Shown in pieces: positions 23,736 through 34,852 of a stretch of DNA of 64,000 bases. The stretch is from contig NW_006768816.1 in the NCBI RefSeq assembly GCF_000204055.1, positions 320,739 to 384,738 of the forward strand, in the 5' to 3' direction. A program made the translations under genes and the position numbers. The DNA is from Melampsora larici-populina 98AG31. Lineage: Eukaryota; Basidiomycota; Pucciniomycetes; Pucciniales; Melampsoraceae. Under the pieces are notes generated by a model. That model made no database searches. It had not been told where the DNA came from and saw only the letters and a list, made by a program, of their open reading frames with translations. Each line of letters opens with the position of its first letter. Positions within the stretch are counted from its first letter, which is position 1.

Positions 23736-24173
23736 CTACAGTGGCTTACTCTTATACTCAACGCTACCTATGAATTCCACATTGGGACGATGTTGTAACT
23801 TCTCACAAAGTCGTAAATTATGTAACCGTATCATCTCATCTAGGAAAAAATTGTACTTGACTGGGTGCATTCCACGGCACATTGAGTCAAAACAACCAAA
23901 CCATACATTAACAATCTCTGCCATTGATGCATTGAATTTCCAAGCGCCTCCAGGTCGCTTCAGCTCCGGGAAAATGTTTGGATCATTGTTCTTACGGCAC
24001 GTTTTGTGGGATTCTTTGTGTGTCTTCATGTGGAACGCGTCAACTGGCAAGAGTGTATTCCGAAAAGTCTCCCGATCTTCAGCATTTGTACGAATGTGAG
24101 CATAGAGATTGCAAGCATTGTCGTAGTAAATTACTTGAGGCATCTCCTCGGGAAACGGTTCTGTGATGAATTC
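23736..24173 (-). pseudogene. KDZ-type transposase fragment
   Basis: A minus-strand exon-like frame runs from a possible acceptor (acaag, exon from 24173) to a stop at 23736. It has 'MPQVIYYDNACNLYAHI', then 'PVDAFHMKTHKESHKTC', then 'GAWKFNASMAEIVNVWFGCF'. The YDNACNL block with an Asp, followed by a DxFHxxxH stretch and an Asn/Glu-rich segment, fits the Kyakuja-Dileera-Zisupton DDE transposases common in basidiomycetes. Only the C-terminal catalytic portion is present. Upstream the frame runs into an unrelated motif-rich block, so this is a 5'-truncated remnant or one exon of a broken gene. Confidence 0.6.
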
Positions 24174-24180
24174 CTTGTAG

Positions 24181-24660
24181 ATGCACCGCCAAGAAATTCA
24201 CGTCGGAATGCCCTTTCCGATGTCACATCGGGGACGGTGTTCCGAAGCAGAGTCGGGGCCAAGGCGTCCGATAGAATTGATGTGCGATGTCTAATCAGAT
24301 CCAGGTTGTTCGATGGGATCCTCAGTCCGACTGAGGAATGGTTTGCCAGATCCGATGAAACTAAGTTCCGATCCCAAACTGCATTGGTGACGAGCGACTG
24401 AACCTCAGCCTGATGAGGTCCGATAGCTACTCGTATAGCGCTCATCCGACTCAAACAAATGTGCGATAAAATCATCGCATCGCATCCCCTCTGAGCAACT
24501 GAACATCGGGCCTTTTGTCCCGATTCAATCATTCTTGCGAGTTCATGTCGGTGTTTAACTCGTGATTCAATCCCCTAAATGCCCGATTCAATCTCACTTG
24601 CGAGGCAACTTCGGTGCCATCTTCGCGACACAATCCAAACGCAGCCGATGCAATTTGCGT
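24181..24660. repeat. TCCGAT/ATCGGA motif-rich block
   Basis: A run of about a dozen tccga(t) and (a)tcgga words, including the palindrome ccgatgtcacatcgg near 24217, occupies this stretch directly against the KDZ fragment. Overlapping frames on both strands here are shadows of the motif bias. It is probably a transposon subterminal repeat region. Confidence 0.5.
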
Positions 24661-25203
24661 AGGACCTATTTGGTCTCGAATCCACCCCAAAAATTGCCGA
24701 AAAATAATCCATAATCTTGATATTGCAATTCATTTTGTGTTGTCTAGTTTTTTTTTCTGTCTTGCTTATTTCTTCGACTCAAAAAAACAGCAAGGGCTTT
24801 TCTGTACATGCACCAAGTTTTGAGCTCTTCGAACGTCGAATCTCAAGTTCGAATATGAGAGGTCTGGCCTTCGAGCCTCAAACTTTTACCTGCTGAGTCT
24901 CATTGAGGTTCAAGTCACTGGCAATTGAGCCTAACGCAGTGACATCATTGTACACGACGCATAGTGCTATATGCACAGGTTTCTTTTCGAACGTGTTACA
25001 ATACTACTGTGTATGCATTGAGTCACTTATATAGATCAACTTTGTTACTTCTTCCCATCCAAGACAACGAAAATTTTCGTCTTCAACGGGGGAAGATAGA
25101 ATGATGCCCAACCAATAACTAGCACAACATACATCAGTAGAATAGAATGATATATGATCTTTATCTTATATAATCAATAGTAGCTTATTCTCTGTAGGGA
25201 TGC
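24661..25203. other. Intergenic
   Basis: No gene. Near 24830-24900 there are several ttcgaa/tcgaa words, related in composition to the heptamer array that follows. Confidence 0.4.
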
Positions 25204-25280
25204 GCTCGAAGCTCGAAGCTCGAAGCTCGAAGCTTGAAGTTCAAAGCTCGAAGCTCGATGCTCGATGCTCGAAGTTCGAA
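25204..25280. repeat. Heptamer array (GCTCGAA), 11 units
   Basis: Eleven consecutive 7-bp units are variants of gctcgaa (also gcttgaa, gttcaaa, gctcgat, gttcgaa). The array is 77 bp with no spacer. Confidence 0.92.
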
Positions 25281-25932
25281 GCGGAAGTTGATGTTTTAAG
25301 TTCTTCTCAAAGCGGCACAAACCGGATCTTACGCTTAAACCTGGATATGGCTGCGTGAACGATACATATTATCGGTATCATTTTCTTCTCGGTGGTAATT
25401 CTTTGTCTGTACAGCATAGACTTAAGGTGGTACATCTTCCAGAAAAATCCCTATCCAGCCTCAGATAACCACATGATACAATGGAAAGGGCAACTCCCAG
25501 CGTCACCCAGAGATACACAAGGAATAACAGGCATAGATACATACAATCAATTGGAAAGTTTTACATCATAGTGTCTCCGGAAACCCATCAATAAAGAAAC
25601 CTTTTCATATCTTGACATAAAAAAGGAATAAAAGAATAGGTACGAGTGTTTCAAAATTTCGTGAAGGATAGGTGAGACGGCGTCAAAACCTCAAAGAAAG
25701 CATAGGCATGACCACTTCGAACCTTCCACTACATAGTATCGATCTGCACAAGATATGCACAAGGAAAAAAAGAACCGTTTCGAACCTTTACGCATCAACT
25801 CGGACAATCGGCATACTTTCTAAACCGATGGAGCCCAGGGAATTATAAACATGAGGTATTTGGTTAGCTTTATGGACATTTCGTTTTTACAAGCTGGTCT
25901 GAATTACTGACATTGAATATCTTCTGATGCTC

Positions 25933-26316
25933 TCAAAGACCATGAAATGGGCCGTATTTACGTAGCACTTGTGTTCTGAATACACGGATCAACTTGGCTT
26001 TGAGAATATTGCGGGGTACGCGGTGACTCGGTACAAAGTGGTGGATAAGTTCTCGAAGGGCACCCTTCGTCACTGATCGAGCTTGAAGTTTAACGTTCGG
26101 TGAGAGGATTTCGATCAATTCCGTCGGTATGCTAAAGATTTTCTTCCAAAATAGAGGGTCTTTGTGAGGCGTGGATGCACGGACTGCTCGGCGATTTGGA
26201 TGGATATGAGATGGTGCAGGCATTCTACATGCTCGGATAGGAGCTGAGCGTCTACGTATAGGTCTTGAAGGTGAAGTAAGATTCCCTGTGATCGATATGT
26301 TTCCAGAAATGATCAT
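25933..26316 (-). CDS. Basic hypothetical protein, 127 residues
   Basis: An ATG at 26316 opens a frame with an Arg/Pro-rich N-terminal third and a more globular C-terminus containing 'FSIPTELIEILSPNVKLQA'. It ends GPFHGL at 25933. No domain is recognised. A second minus-strand frame (26733-26413, opening with a hydrophobic segment) lies just upstream and might be a 5' exon, but I found no splice pair to connect them. The frame is longer than expected by chance for this composition, but the support is weak. Confidence 0.35.
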   Translation of the reverse strand: MIISGNISITGNLTSPSRPIRRRSAPIRACRMPAPSHIHPNRRAVRASTPHKDPLFWKKIFSIPTELIEILSPNVKLQARSVTKGALRELIHHFVPSHRVPRNILKAKLIRVFRTQVLRKYGPFHGL

Positions 26317-27221
26317 GGCTAATAAGATGAAGATACGATAGTTAGATTGAGGATGAATGTGGCTATTTAGAGATATTCTTCAAAGCGATGACTAGGAGTG
26401 AATATGGATGAGTTACCTGTTAAAGATAACCAGTATATATTTGAGGTGAGTAAATAATTTGGATAATTTGTTTTGATAAGTGAGATCGACTGTCGTGAAT
26501 GAATGAGTGCCAGCTCCTAAGTTGAGATCATAGCAGTTTATAACCCTTCGTTGTATCACCCATCTGTTTTTTGAAGCTCTTTGTTTTGCGAAGTTAGCAA
26601 AAGAAGACTGACCATGAGCCCTTTGTCCCATAAGATATTCGTAAGATGCTCTCTGCTTAACGCCGCATGCTAGTATCGCCATTGATAACGTACCAAGCGG
26701 GACCAAAACATGCGTAGTATGCCATTCATTCAAGCTACGTGCTGAATCCGGCCTGCTAACACCTCAGAGTAAGCCCCATTGACAACTACACCCCGCTCAG
26801 CACTCAGTCACAGAACACAGGAGTCCCGATAAGTATGGATGGAAGCTCATTACGTTTGTGTTCAGGTCAGCTTCCTTTGAATACTCAACAATCACTTCCT
26901 AGAAGCCTCGCGTCCTGGGTTTTGAATCAAACGCTTCCGACTGAGGAAGTGATCAGATTGACATTACGATCTCCATACTCGTAAAACAGATATCTATATA
27001 ACCCTGACCTCTAAGACACTTCCATTTCCACTCCATACGATCTTCGTATTCGTAAAACAGACCCTGACCTTTAAGACACTTCCATTTCCAACCCATCTCT
27101 TCACGAATATCTTGGTAAAATATATTCACTTGCATCTGGTATTTCACTTTGTTCCTTTTTCTACGCACCCTCACTTCTGAAGCATAGGCCTTTCTTCTTG
27201 GTTTAGAGGAAGCTATACGGT
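26317..27221. other. Weakly supported region with short tandem duplication
   Basis: An open frame at 26413-26733 (minus) is unassigned. At 26967-27096 a unit of about 70 bp is repeated: 'tactcgtaaaacag' and then 'accctgacctctaagacac' recur as 'tattcgtaaaacag' and 'accctgacctttaagacac'. Confidence 0.5.
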
Positions 27222-27835
27222 ATGCCAAGGCTTGTTCACGGAATCAGAAAGTTTGGTGACAAGTTGTTTCAGAGACTTCGTCGACTTGATTGTAAGCTCA
27301 TCTACACCTCAAATAGATATGTCTCGATCACTCACGTTTGGGTTTACTCCTCTAGTTATCAAAGATTCCAGCAGAACATCAAGACCAGATTTTCCAATGG
27401 CAAGCGACTTGCCAATCTCAATGGACAATCACAACGATCATGATGGCATCCCTGAAGCAAATTCTGGAAGTAACGAAGAAATCAGAGCCCATATCGAGAG
27501 TAAGTCAAATGATTCTTCTCTATCACCACTCTCTGAAGGCATGGCCTACACTTATTCATTGAATTTATACTAACAAACAACTAAATACTCCAGATTTGAT
27601 CATTACAAAGGGAGCTGGGATTCACAGGGATTCGTATAGATTCAACACGGTATTGGTCAAAGATCTACATAGGCTTGTGGGACACATGTTGAATGGTCAG
27701 TCATTCATTACTATTGATGATATTGAACGTGATGATTGCTGACTGGAAAATACCTGGCAAAGTGCCTGGAGTCCGTAAAGGTATACCAATGGGGATTAAA
27801 CGCTTGTGTGTGCGTAATGTGAAGCGACACCGTAC
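27222..27835 (+). pseudogene. Decayed first copy of a tandem gene duplication
   Basis: This stretch aligns along its whole length with 27836-28570. It opens ATGCCAAGGCTTG ('MPRLVHGIRKFGDKLFQRL'). Compared with copy 2 it has lost 2 nt after 'tcgatcactca' (frame change), and its first donor reads gcatgg instead of gtaagg. The second acceptor reads cctg instead of atcag. Those three lesions make it a non-functional paralogue. Its tail ('MGIKRLCVRNVKR') runs directly into copy 2 without a gap. Confidence 0.7.
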
Positions 27836-28671
27836 GCCAAGACTTGTTCATCGGATCCGAAAAATTGGCGACAAATTGTTCAAGAGACTTCGTCGACCTG
27901 ATTGTGGGTTCATCTATACCTCAAATAGTTATGTCTCGATCACTCATGCGTTTGGGTTTACTTCTGTAGTTATCAAAGATTCAAGAAGAACATCAGGACC
28001 AGGTGTTCCAATGGCAAGCGACTTGCCAATCTCGATGGACAATCAGCCTTTCATCAACGATCATGATGGCACTCTTCAAGCAAATTCTGAAAGTGACGAA
28101 GAACACTTGTTTATGGAGCATAACTTACTTGACAATCATACGTCGACTTCTAGCAATTGTAGCACTTCGAACACAGTTCCCGCTTCACTATCCACTGGGA
28201 CCCATATCGAGAGAGAGTCAAATGATTCTCCTTTATCACCACTCAGACCACGCAAGCGCTCTCGTGACAGGATGGATGACTCTGAAGGTAAGGCTCACAC
28301 TTATTCATCGAATTTCTGCTAACGAAAAACTATCAATACTCCAGATTTGACCATTACCAAGCGAGCAAGGATTCACACCGATTCGTATAGATTCAAGACG
28401 GTCTTGGAGCTCAAAGATCTACATAGGCATGTGAGAGACATGCTGTATGGTTAGTCATTCACTCCTATAAATGATATCGAATATGACGATTGCTGACTGG
28501 AAAACATCAGGCAAAGTGCCTGGAATCGATGAAGATATATCAATGGGGATCAAACGTTTGTATGTGTGTAATGCGATGCAGAGAACGTTTGAACACATCG
28601 ATAATATCTTTCGAGAGCTGTTGTTAGATGAGGATGTTATCATGGATGATGTACATGATGTTTCATCATAA
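27836..28671 (+). CDS. Hypothetical protein, second copy of the tandem duplication
   Basis: Three exon segments, about 27836-28287, 28345-28449 and 28511-28671, join in frame with gtaagg and gttagt donors and an upstream tgctgac branch-like site. The product has a basic N-terminus 'TPRLVHRIRKIGDKLFKRL', an acidic Ser/Asn-rich middle, a nuclear-localisation-like PRKRSRDR, then 'SYRFKTVLELKDLHRHVRDM'. An acidic C-terminus ends DVHDVSS. No domain is recognised. The true start is unclear, because the frame is open upstream through the tail of copy 1 to an ATG at 27693. Nuclear localisation is an inference from the basic cluster. Confidence 0.5.
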
Positions 28672-30019
28672 GTATGAGGTATATATCGATTTGAGGCTTT
28701 TTCCACTTTCAATCTTATGTTCCCTGCCTGTGGGTTCGAACGGCTCTTTCGTATATATGAGTAATTATTTCAGAATTGGATATCATGGAAAATTTTATAT
28801 CGAAGCTCCTGGTTGTAAAATCAAGGCTGAAGTTTGGACAATGAGCTTTCAAAAGTTCACATATTCATCATGCCACGCTGCCATAGGGCTGAACTTGATT
28901 TCCCAGTCCGATAATTCAAAGATGAAAGAATTCCAATCAGTGAAGCTCTTTGAATATAGCTAGAACAACGGTGACAAAGACGCTTCCATCTGTGTTTGCA
29001 GATGATCGTGGAATGGGGATGAACTACTGTCCATCTTCCTCTTCTTGCTGCATCGACACTAGCAAACGAAATTGGGATTTTGAGGATTTTGAGGATTTTG
29101 GGGTCTACAACCACCGCACCTCCATCAACTTGACTGACTATTGCATGTGTTGACTACTGTGGATCATAGAACATCAAGACAGGTGCTATATCTCAGATTG
29201 AATGGGTAAACTTTTGGCTAGAGATAACCAAAAGTTTACAAATCAGTCATATTGAGTATAAAAGGGATCACCATTTTTTAAGCTCAACGTCTTACGAGCT
29301 GTCATGCTCGTCAAAGTTGGTCTTTGACTGATTGTGATGTGTACACTTCACTCTTGCTTACCACCCATCACTTACATACATCTGGTCAGCCTTCTGACTA
29401 CAGTGTTCGAAGCAATATTGATTTGTCGAAGTGATGAGGTTTTGTTTACAGATTGATACTTTTTCGTGGTCTCCATGACTGGCCCGATTGCCACTTCCAA
29501 TGTTGCGAAAGCTTGTCATCGTCATGTATTGCATGGTTGGGACCTTTTTAATTATCTTGTTAAGAACAACGTACACTTCAAGTTCGAATCATATACGACA
29601 ATTCGAAGGCTTGCCATTTGTAGTTCCATGGTCATCCTTTTGATCTTGAACCAATCACGCGTTTGTTAACTCTGACGTGTAGCTTGACGTAGACATCAAA
29701 TTACCTTGTAGAACACTGAGCGTGATTACGTACTGAGTGATTTGAAAGCTTACTATTGCATATTTTGCATTACTCAGGGAGGATGCGCAAAGTCGACTTT
29801 GGAAAATCGTAGAATACATACCTGAGTTTAAGATTTACATATCAGCAAGATTCAAACCGCTTGGGTGTTAAAGCTTACTTTTGACACCTTTGCCTGACGA
29901 ATAAACCAGCCGAGTCCCGGACTTTGTTCCCCTCATCAATCGCTCAATCCAAACTTCATAATCCCCTCTCCCTATCTTCCTTTCAAAATTCCACATACAC
30001 ATCAAACAGTCCTCACATC
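28672..30019. other. Intergenic
   Basis: No supported gene. Frames at 28628-28963, 28950-29153 and 29466-29669 are short and lack motifs. A tandem 9-mer (gaggatttt) lies near 29080. Confidence 0.4.
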
Positions 30020-30435
30020 CTTCGCCTTTCTAAATTCCTTGTTCGAACTTCGAACTCCTAACTTTATCACCCTTTTTTCGTTTCTAAATCCCTAGTCCAA
30101 TCATCTGTCTCAGTCCTTCATTTCAGATGGAACACTCAAAAGGCCTTACTCCAGACGAGGAATCCCGCCTCCCGGGTACTCTCATAGAAAAATCTGGATC
30201 CCCTCGACCGGTTCGTTCAAACAGTCTTCACATTTCTTTCCTTTCCAAATTCCTCGTTCGAACTTCGAATTTCGGAATTCATCACACTTTTTATGTTTCT
30301 AAACCCCTTGTCCGACCATTTCTCTCACTTTTCACTTAGAAACATTCGCAAGTCCGTACTCCCGATGAGGAATCTCTCATACCGGGTACTATTATAGAAA
30401 TCAAATTTAAATTCCCTCGATCGATTCGTTGTGAG
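30020..30435. repeat. Tandem duplication of an intron-exon unit, about 205 bp
   Basis: The stretch with 'ttgttcgaacttcgaactcc', a pyrimidine-rich intron end and an exon coding TPDEESRLPGTLIE (30020-30218) is repeated with divergence at 30225-30435. There the exon codes TPDEESLIPGTIIE. The duplication preserved splice signals and phase, so both exon copies can be used. Confidence 0.75.
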
Positions 30436-32730
30436 ACCGAGCCGGACGAGGCTTTGATCGGGAAACAAAAGTACTCCAAGGTGTACGAGTTTGCCAATCC
30501 GTGTTCAAGATGCACCAACACTGGTCGTATCTGTGTGACTAGTGGCACGAAATCCGTCAAGTGCGAGTGGTGCAGGGTTTCGAAGATACCTTGTGACGTC
30601 AATGCAGTGGAAACTGTGCACTTCAAGTGGCTGCAAAACGGAAGCCTCTCCCCTGACTCGAAATTCGACACCAAGACCAAAGCATTGAGCACTGATCTCC
30701 CTGACGAAATCTCCCTGTTGGATCCAGAAGACAAAGCTAGGGTTGTTGACACTACACAAAATATAATATTTTCTGGGCAGAAAATTAAATTATTGATACA
30801 CAAAAATATTGAGAGGCCAGGAGAAGGGCAAAAAATGAATAAAAATATGCATCTTGTTCCCTGCGTTGAGAACTTCACTCTGCATATTTTTCCGTATTTT
30901 TACAGTCCATATTGATAAGTGTACTAACAATAAACCTTCATAATCATCCAATTACAACCTGTAACAAGCACTGAAATTTGGCTCATTAGTGTTTAAAGAA
31001 ACTTTTGATTTCTGAAAACACCTATAACTTTGTCAAATCTGCCTCAAAACACTCGATTTTAAGTGCATTAGAAAGCTGAACTCCACCTCTCGAACTATGT
31101 AGCTAGTATGACAATCATTCTATGGATCTGTATGTACAAATGTATAAAAAAGATGATATCTTTTTTAGCAAACCAGCATGCTGTGTGGTCCTATTATGAA
31201 CTATTTGGAGGACAACTCCAGCTTACCAATGCACCCAAAATCGAGCGTTTTGGACCGGAATTGAAAAAGTTATGAGTATTTTGAGAAATCAAAAGTTTCT
31301 CTAAACACTAATGAGCCAAATTTCAGTGCTTGTTACAGGTTGTAATTGGATGATTGTGAAGGTTTATTGTTAGTACACTTATCAATATGGACTGTAAAAA
31401 TACGCAAAAATATGCAGAGTGAAGTTCTCAACGCAGGGAACAAGATGCATATTTTTATTCATTTTTTGCTCTCCTCCTGGCCTCTCAATATTTTTGTGTA
31501 TCAATAATTTAATTTTCTGCCCAGAAAATATTATCTTTCTTGTAGTGTGATTGGTCATCAAGGACACAAGGTAGGTGATGCTTGCTGCATTGCGTCTGCT
31601 TGGAGATGCGTGTTCGAACTGACAAGTGTTTCTTCATAGATGTCAATCCTCTCGATCCCAGTCCACTGCAAAATTTCAGTGTGGAGATACCTTTGGCTAG
31701 GAAATCGGGGTCAAGAATCATACAGGATGATATAAGGGCCGACCGATATCTTCAACGTGTAATGGGATGGCGACGAAGCTCTGAGGCACCACCCTTCCGC
31801 CCCTTGGGCTTCAATACGATGCCTGTTGAGGAGAGACCCAGTCGATTGAACAAGAGAACTACCCCGGATCCCGCTAGATCTGAAGAAGAAGAGGATCGAC
31901 CCAAACGAAAAATCAGAGTCAAGATTCGAAAGCCCCCAGGTTTGGAGGTCGACCACTCTTCCTCCCCTACTGTTCATTTGATGCCTCGAACTTCCCATCC
32001 ACAACCCTCTCAACTCTCCTCCTTGGCTCCTGCTCGATCCCTACCCCCACCTTCCATCGGACGTGCTATTTCACCAGTCGCTGCGCCCCCTCTTTCGAAC
32101 CTGGCAGCTCCTTGCTCTTCACATGCTACTCCTAAACCCCCGAACCTGCCATCGAATAAGCCTCCGCACTCCCGTCAAAGCCCTGTGATTCTTGAAAGTT
32201 CTCCACCCCCGGTTTTGGAAGACACTTCGAAAGTTCCTTTATTTCGACTTTCTTCACCATTGGAAAGCGAGGAACGAACCAACGAACAAGTCCAATATCC
32301 CGATGACGAAGACAGAGCCACTGGAAAACATGGACAAGTGGTAGATGATCCTACGAGATTGAACAAGGCAGTAGGAGCTGCTGGAACTGAATTAGAGCAC
32401 CAGTTTTCTCTTGCACAACATGGTGGAAACCAGCGGTCCGAAAACACTCAGAAAGATTGGGGCGATGATATTGATTCAGATGATAGCTCTGTAGACTGGG
32501 GTGTAGTCGAGCCCAACAATTTTGATGGTAACGTGGTGGCGGAGCAGATGAAGAAGGCAGCAAAAGATATGGAGAGATTCATGGCAAGCAAAATGTTGGA
32601 AATTGCTGCTTTGATCCCAGCCGGTCATAACTTTAATAATTTCATTGCTATGCGTAAAGCGATACAAGATCAGTGGAAAGGATATAAGGAAAAAGTGAAT
32701 GAGGCTGTCAAGCCTTTACAAAAATTATAA
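30127..32730 (+). CDS. Zinc-cluster-like protein gene carrying a MITE in its coding exon
   Basis: Exons: 30127-30210; 30340 onward through the MITE site, resuming at 31551 and ending at 31570; then 31640-32730. Donors are gttcgt and gtaggt. The duplicated first exons encode PDEES..PGT repeats. A Cys cluster follows, spaced C-x2-C-x6-C-x9-C-x2-C-x6-C ('CSRCTNTGRIC', then 'CEWCRVSKIPC'), like a fungal DNA-binding zinc cluster. Next come an Arg/Lys-rich patch (DRPKRKIRVK), a Pro/Ser-rich linker and an acidic, helical C-terminus. The 798-bp MITE at 30750-31547 splits the exon after ARVVD; without it and one TGA copy the frame is continuous. With it, translation ends at 30915. The role may be DNA binding, possibly transposon-derived. 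Confidence 0.62.
30750..31547. mobile_element. CACTA-type MITE, copy 2 (798 bp, TGA target duplication)
   Basis: It starts CACTACACAAAATATAA and ends ttatctttcttgtagtg, with TGA at 30747-30749 and 31548-31550. It is nearly identical to copy 1 over its whole length, differing mainly by a small internal deletion near 31098 and scattered substitutions. The same near-complete fold-back structure is present. No transposase is encoded, so it must be mobilised in trans. Confidence 0.92.
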
Positions 32731-33721
32731 ATTAATGTTGTTATTTCTGTTTACTTGCTTTGATAAAAAATGGTGGCCCGTATATTTCTATCTTTGTTCC
32801 TTTCGAAGTCTCAAAATCAAGTTCCTGAATGTAAAGTGTCCCAATTTTAATGATGGACGTAAGATATAAAAATTTGATAATTTCAACGTGTCTGTACAGT
32901 CTGCCCTTCTTTGAGAATTCAAACTTTGAACGCCAACATCGATTTCCAGTTCCAGTTCCAGTTCGACTTCAACGAGCTTTGAGCTTCAAGCTTCAAGTTC
33001 AGATGTTTCGACATTCGAAAGTTCGATTTACAAGATCACTTCGATTTTTTGCTTGTCGGAAGATTGAAACTCAAGTCATTTGGAGAGGATCCAAAATAGC
33101 TTTTGAGACTCACACCTCCATCACCGCACCGGGAAAGGAATCTGAATGATACCCTGCGTTTGACCGTAGTTGTACAGCGCTAAATCCAATCTTTTCAAGG
33201 ATGGGCGTTCGAAGTGACTACCATAAAGCATGAAGGCTCATTTAGAGCCCAAATTAAGTATGCCTATCTCCTCGACTCACAGTCTTCACAATTCCCTCTG
33301 ATATCCATATCTGAATGACAATGATGAGAAAATCTTGAGATACTTACATAAATGTATAATTATATAATGACTTTCTCAGCATGTAAAATTGATAGCATAC
33401 ATGTATTACCCAATTGAGAGGATGTGTTTAGTGGACCAAGAGAAAAGCTAAGCAAATCAGTTTAGAAAACTATAGGATTAACTTGAGTAGCACTATATCT
33501 GAGTTGATCAACTTGTGAATGATGGGAGTGGGAACTTGTGACTAAGATAGGCAGAAATAGACCAAGTGAAACTCGTCTGGTACGAGTGGACCTTTTAATT
33601 ATCATACAAAAATATACGTGTTCTAGAATTCTCAGCCAACATCAACATTCAGAAAGGAGTACGAGAGAAATAAAACATAAATGTGAAAATCAATCAAGTT
33701 TGTACAAGGAAGACTTATATC
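32731..33721. other. Intergenic
   Basis: No supported gene. A short (ccagtt)n run lies near 32945-32962. Frames at 32850-33149 and 33538-33807 have no recognisable content. Confidence 0.4.
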
Positions 33722-34852
33722 TTATATATCCTTTCCAGCAATTGGCTTCCCGTGTATCCTCACCCGATAAATGCACGTATATCCAGAGTGTCCATAGTTT
33801 GAGGTGATTTTGAAAAGTACTTTACTGTACACCAAAGGATGTGTTCTTGGTATTTCGAAATTCTGTAAGGGTGAGCTGGGGCTAGAGATGCTGTATACTC
33901 CTTTGAACAAAAGAGTCCCGTTCGCTGATTGATTGTGATTGTCATCGAGGCCCCAAAGTTCGAATTCTCTAGGTGCCGCGGTGATGTCATTTTGCGCTAA
34001 TTGCGCTCCAATGTGTTCAATTGACAAGGAGGTGATGTCAATGGTTCGACTGAGGCCTATCCCTAGCTGTCCAACTGGTCCTTCCAAAGGCCAACAGTTT
34101 CCGGCTGAACCATCACCTTTCAGTGCAATTTCTGGTAAACTCGCCTGTAAGTTGGATCCACGTAATGCTCTCCACCAAGAGAGACACTGTCTCCAAGTTG
34201 TAGAGGGAACAAAGGAGGGTGAAGTCAAGGATTGAATCACATATCCTCCAGTTTTTAGAAAAGCAAAGTCTCTTTGGCCATCTCAATCCTTGATGCATTG
34301 CTTGAAAGCTTCGTGTGCCATGTAGCTCGTTTCCATTTCCAGATCGCCCGACGAAGAGCAATCCTCTGTAATTCTACCCAGCTGATTGTTGTCCCCGGTT
34401 CGTAATTTATTTTCCTGCGTGATGGTATGTATCTGATTTCAATGTCATCTATTTCTGTGTACACACGAACATGACCTGTTGCTACTGGCACCGCTCCTTG
34501 CACGTCGGGGTTAGGGGTTTGAAGTTCCACCATGGAAGCTGTGTCGCCACTTGAAGTTTGGGAGTTCAGGTGTACTCGCATGTACTGGAGGTCACCTTCG
34601 GCTTTTTTCAAACGTCGATCAAGAAGGTGAATCCGACCGCATGTAGCTATATGAGAGGTTGAATCAGCCTTCAAGACATAGACCGAGTTTAAACATGCAC
34701 GAACTCATCGCAAGGAATATCAATAACCAAATATGCATTGCAGGGGCATGTCGTGAAAGTTCAGTGATAGCTTTCCTAGCTCGTAGTCCAGCGCTACGAC
34801 CGAAGCTGAGTGGTACTCCCTCGCTTGACTGGCATACCTCAAGACTTGGCAT
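33722..34852 (-). CDS. SUN-domain protein of the inner nuclear envelope
   Basis: From ATG 34852, exon 1 (34852-34684) encodes a short N-terminus and one membrane segment at about residues 40-56 ('HIWLLIFLAMSSCMFKL'). After a 37-nt intron (34683-34647, donor gtctat), exon 2 encodes a coiled-coil-like stretch ('LLDRRLKKAEGDLQYMRVHL'). The last part, down to the stop at 33722, is a complete SUN domain: 'DFAFLKTGGYVIQSLTSPSF', 'GNCWPLEGPVGQLGIGL', 'ISIEHI-like LSIEHIG', 'FELWGLDD' and 'SGYTCIYRVRIHG'. SUN proteins bind KASH partners to link nucleus and cytoskeleton. Near 34262-34275 the reading frame changes by one base; I cannot tell whether this is a cryptic intron or a real frameshift. More N-terminal exons may lie upstream. 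Confidence 0.78.

Noticed and set aside
24006..24532. Long frames on both strands next to the KDZ fragment
   Set aside because: They read through the TCCGAT motif block and have no domain.
32175..32667. Antisense frames within the zinc-cluster-like gene
   Set aside because: Shadows of the real plus-strand exon, which is continuous to 32730.
30127..32730. A full Zn2Cys6 transcription factor
   Set aside because: The six Cys are present, but the spacing and flanking basic residues do not match the canonical fungal Zn2Cys6 pattern, so only 'zinc-cluster-like' is justified.
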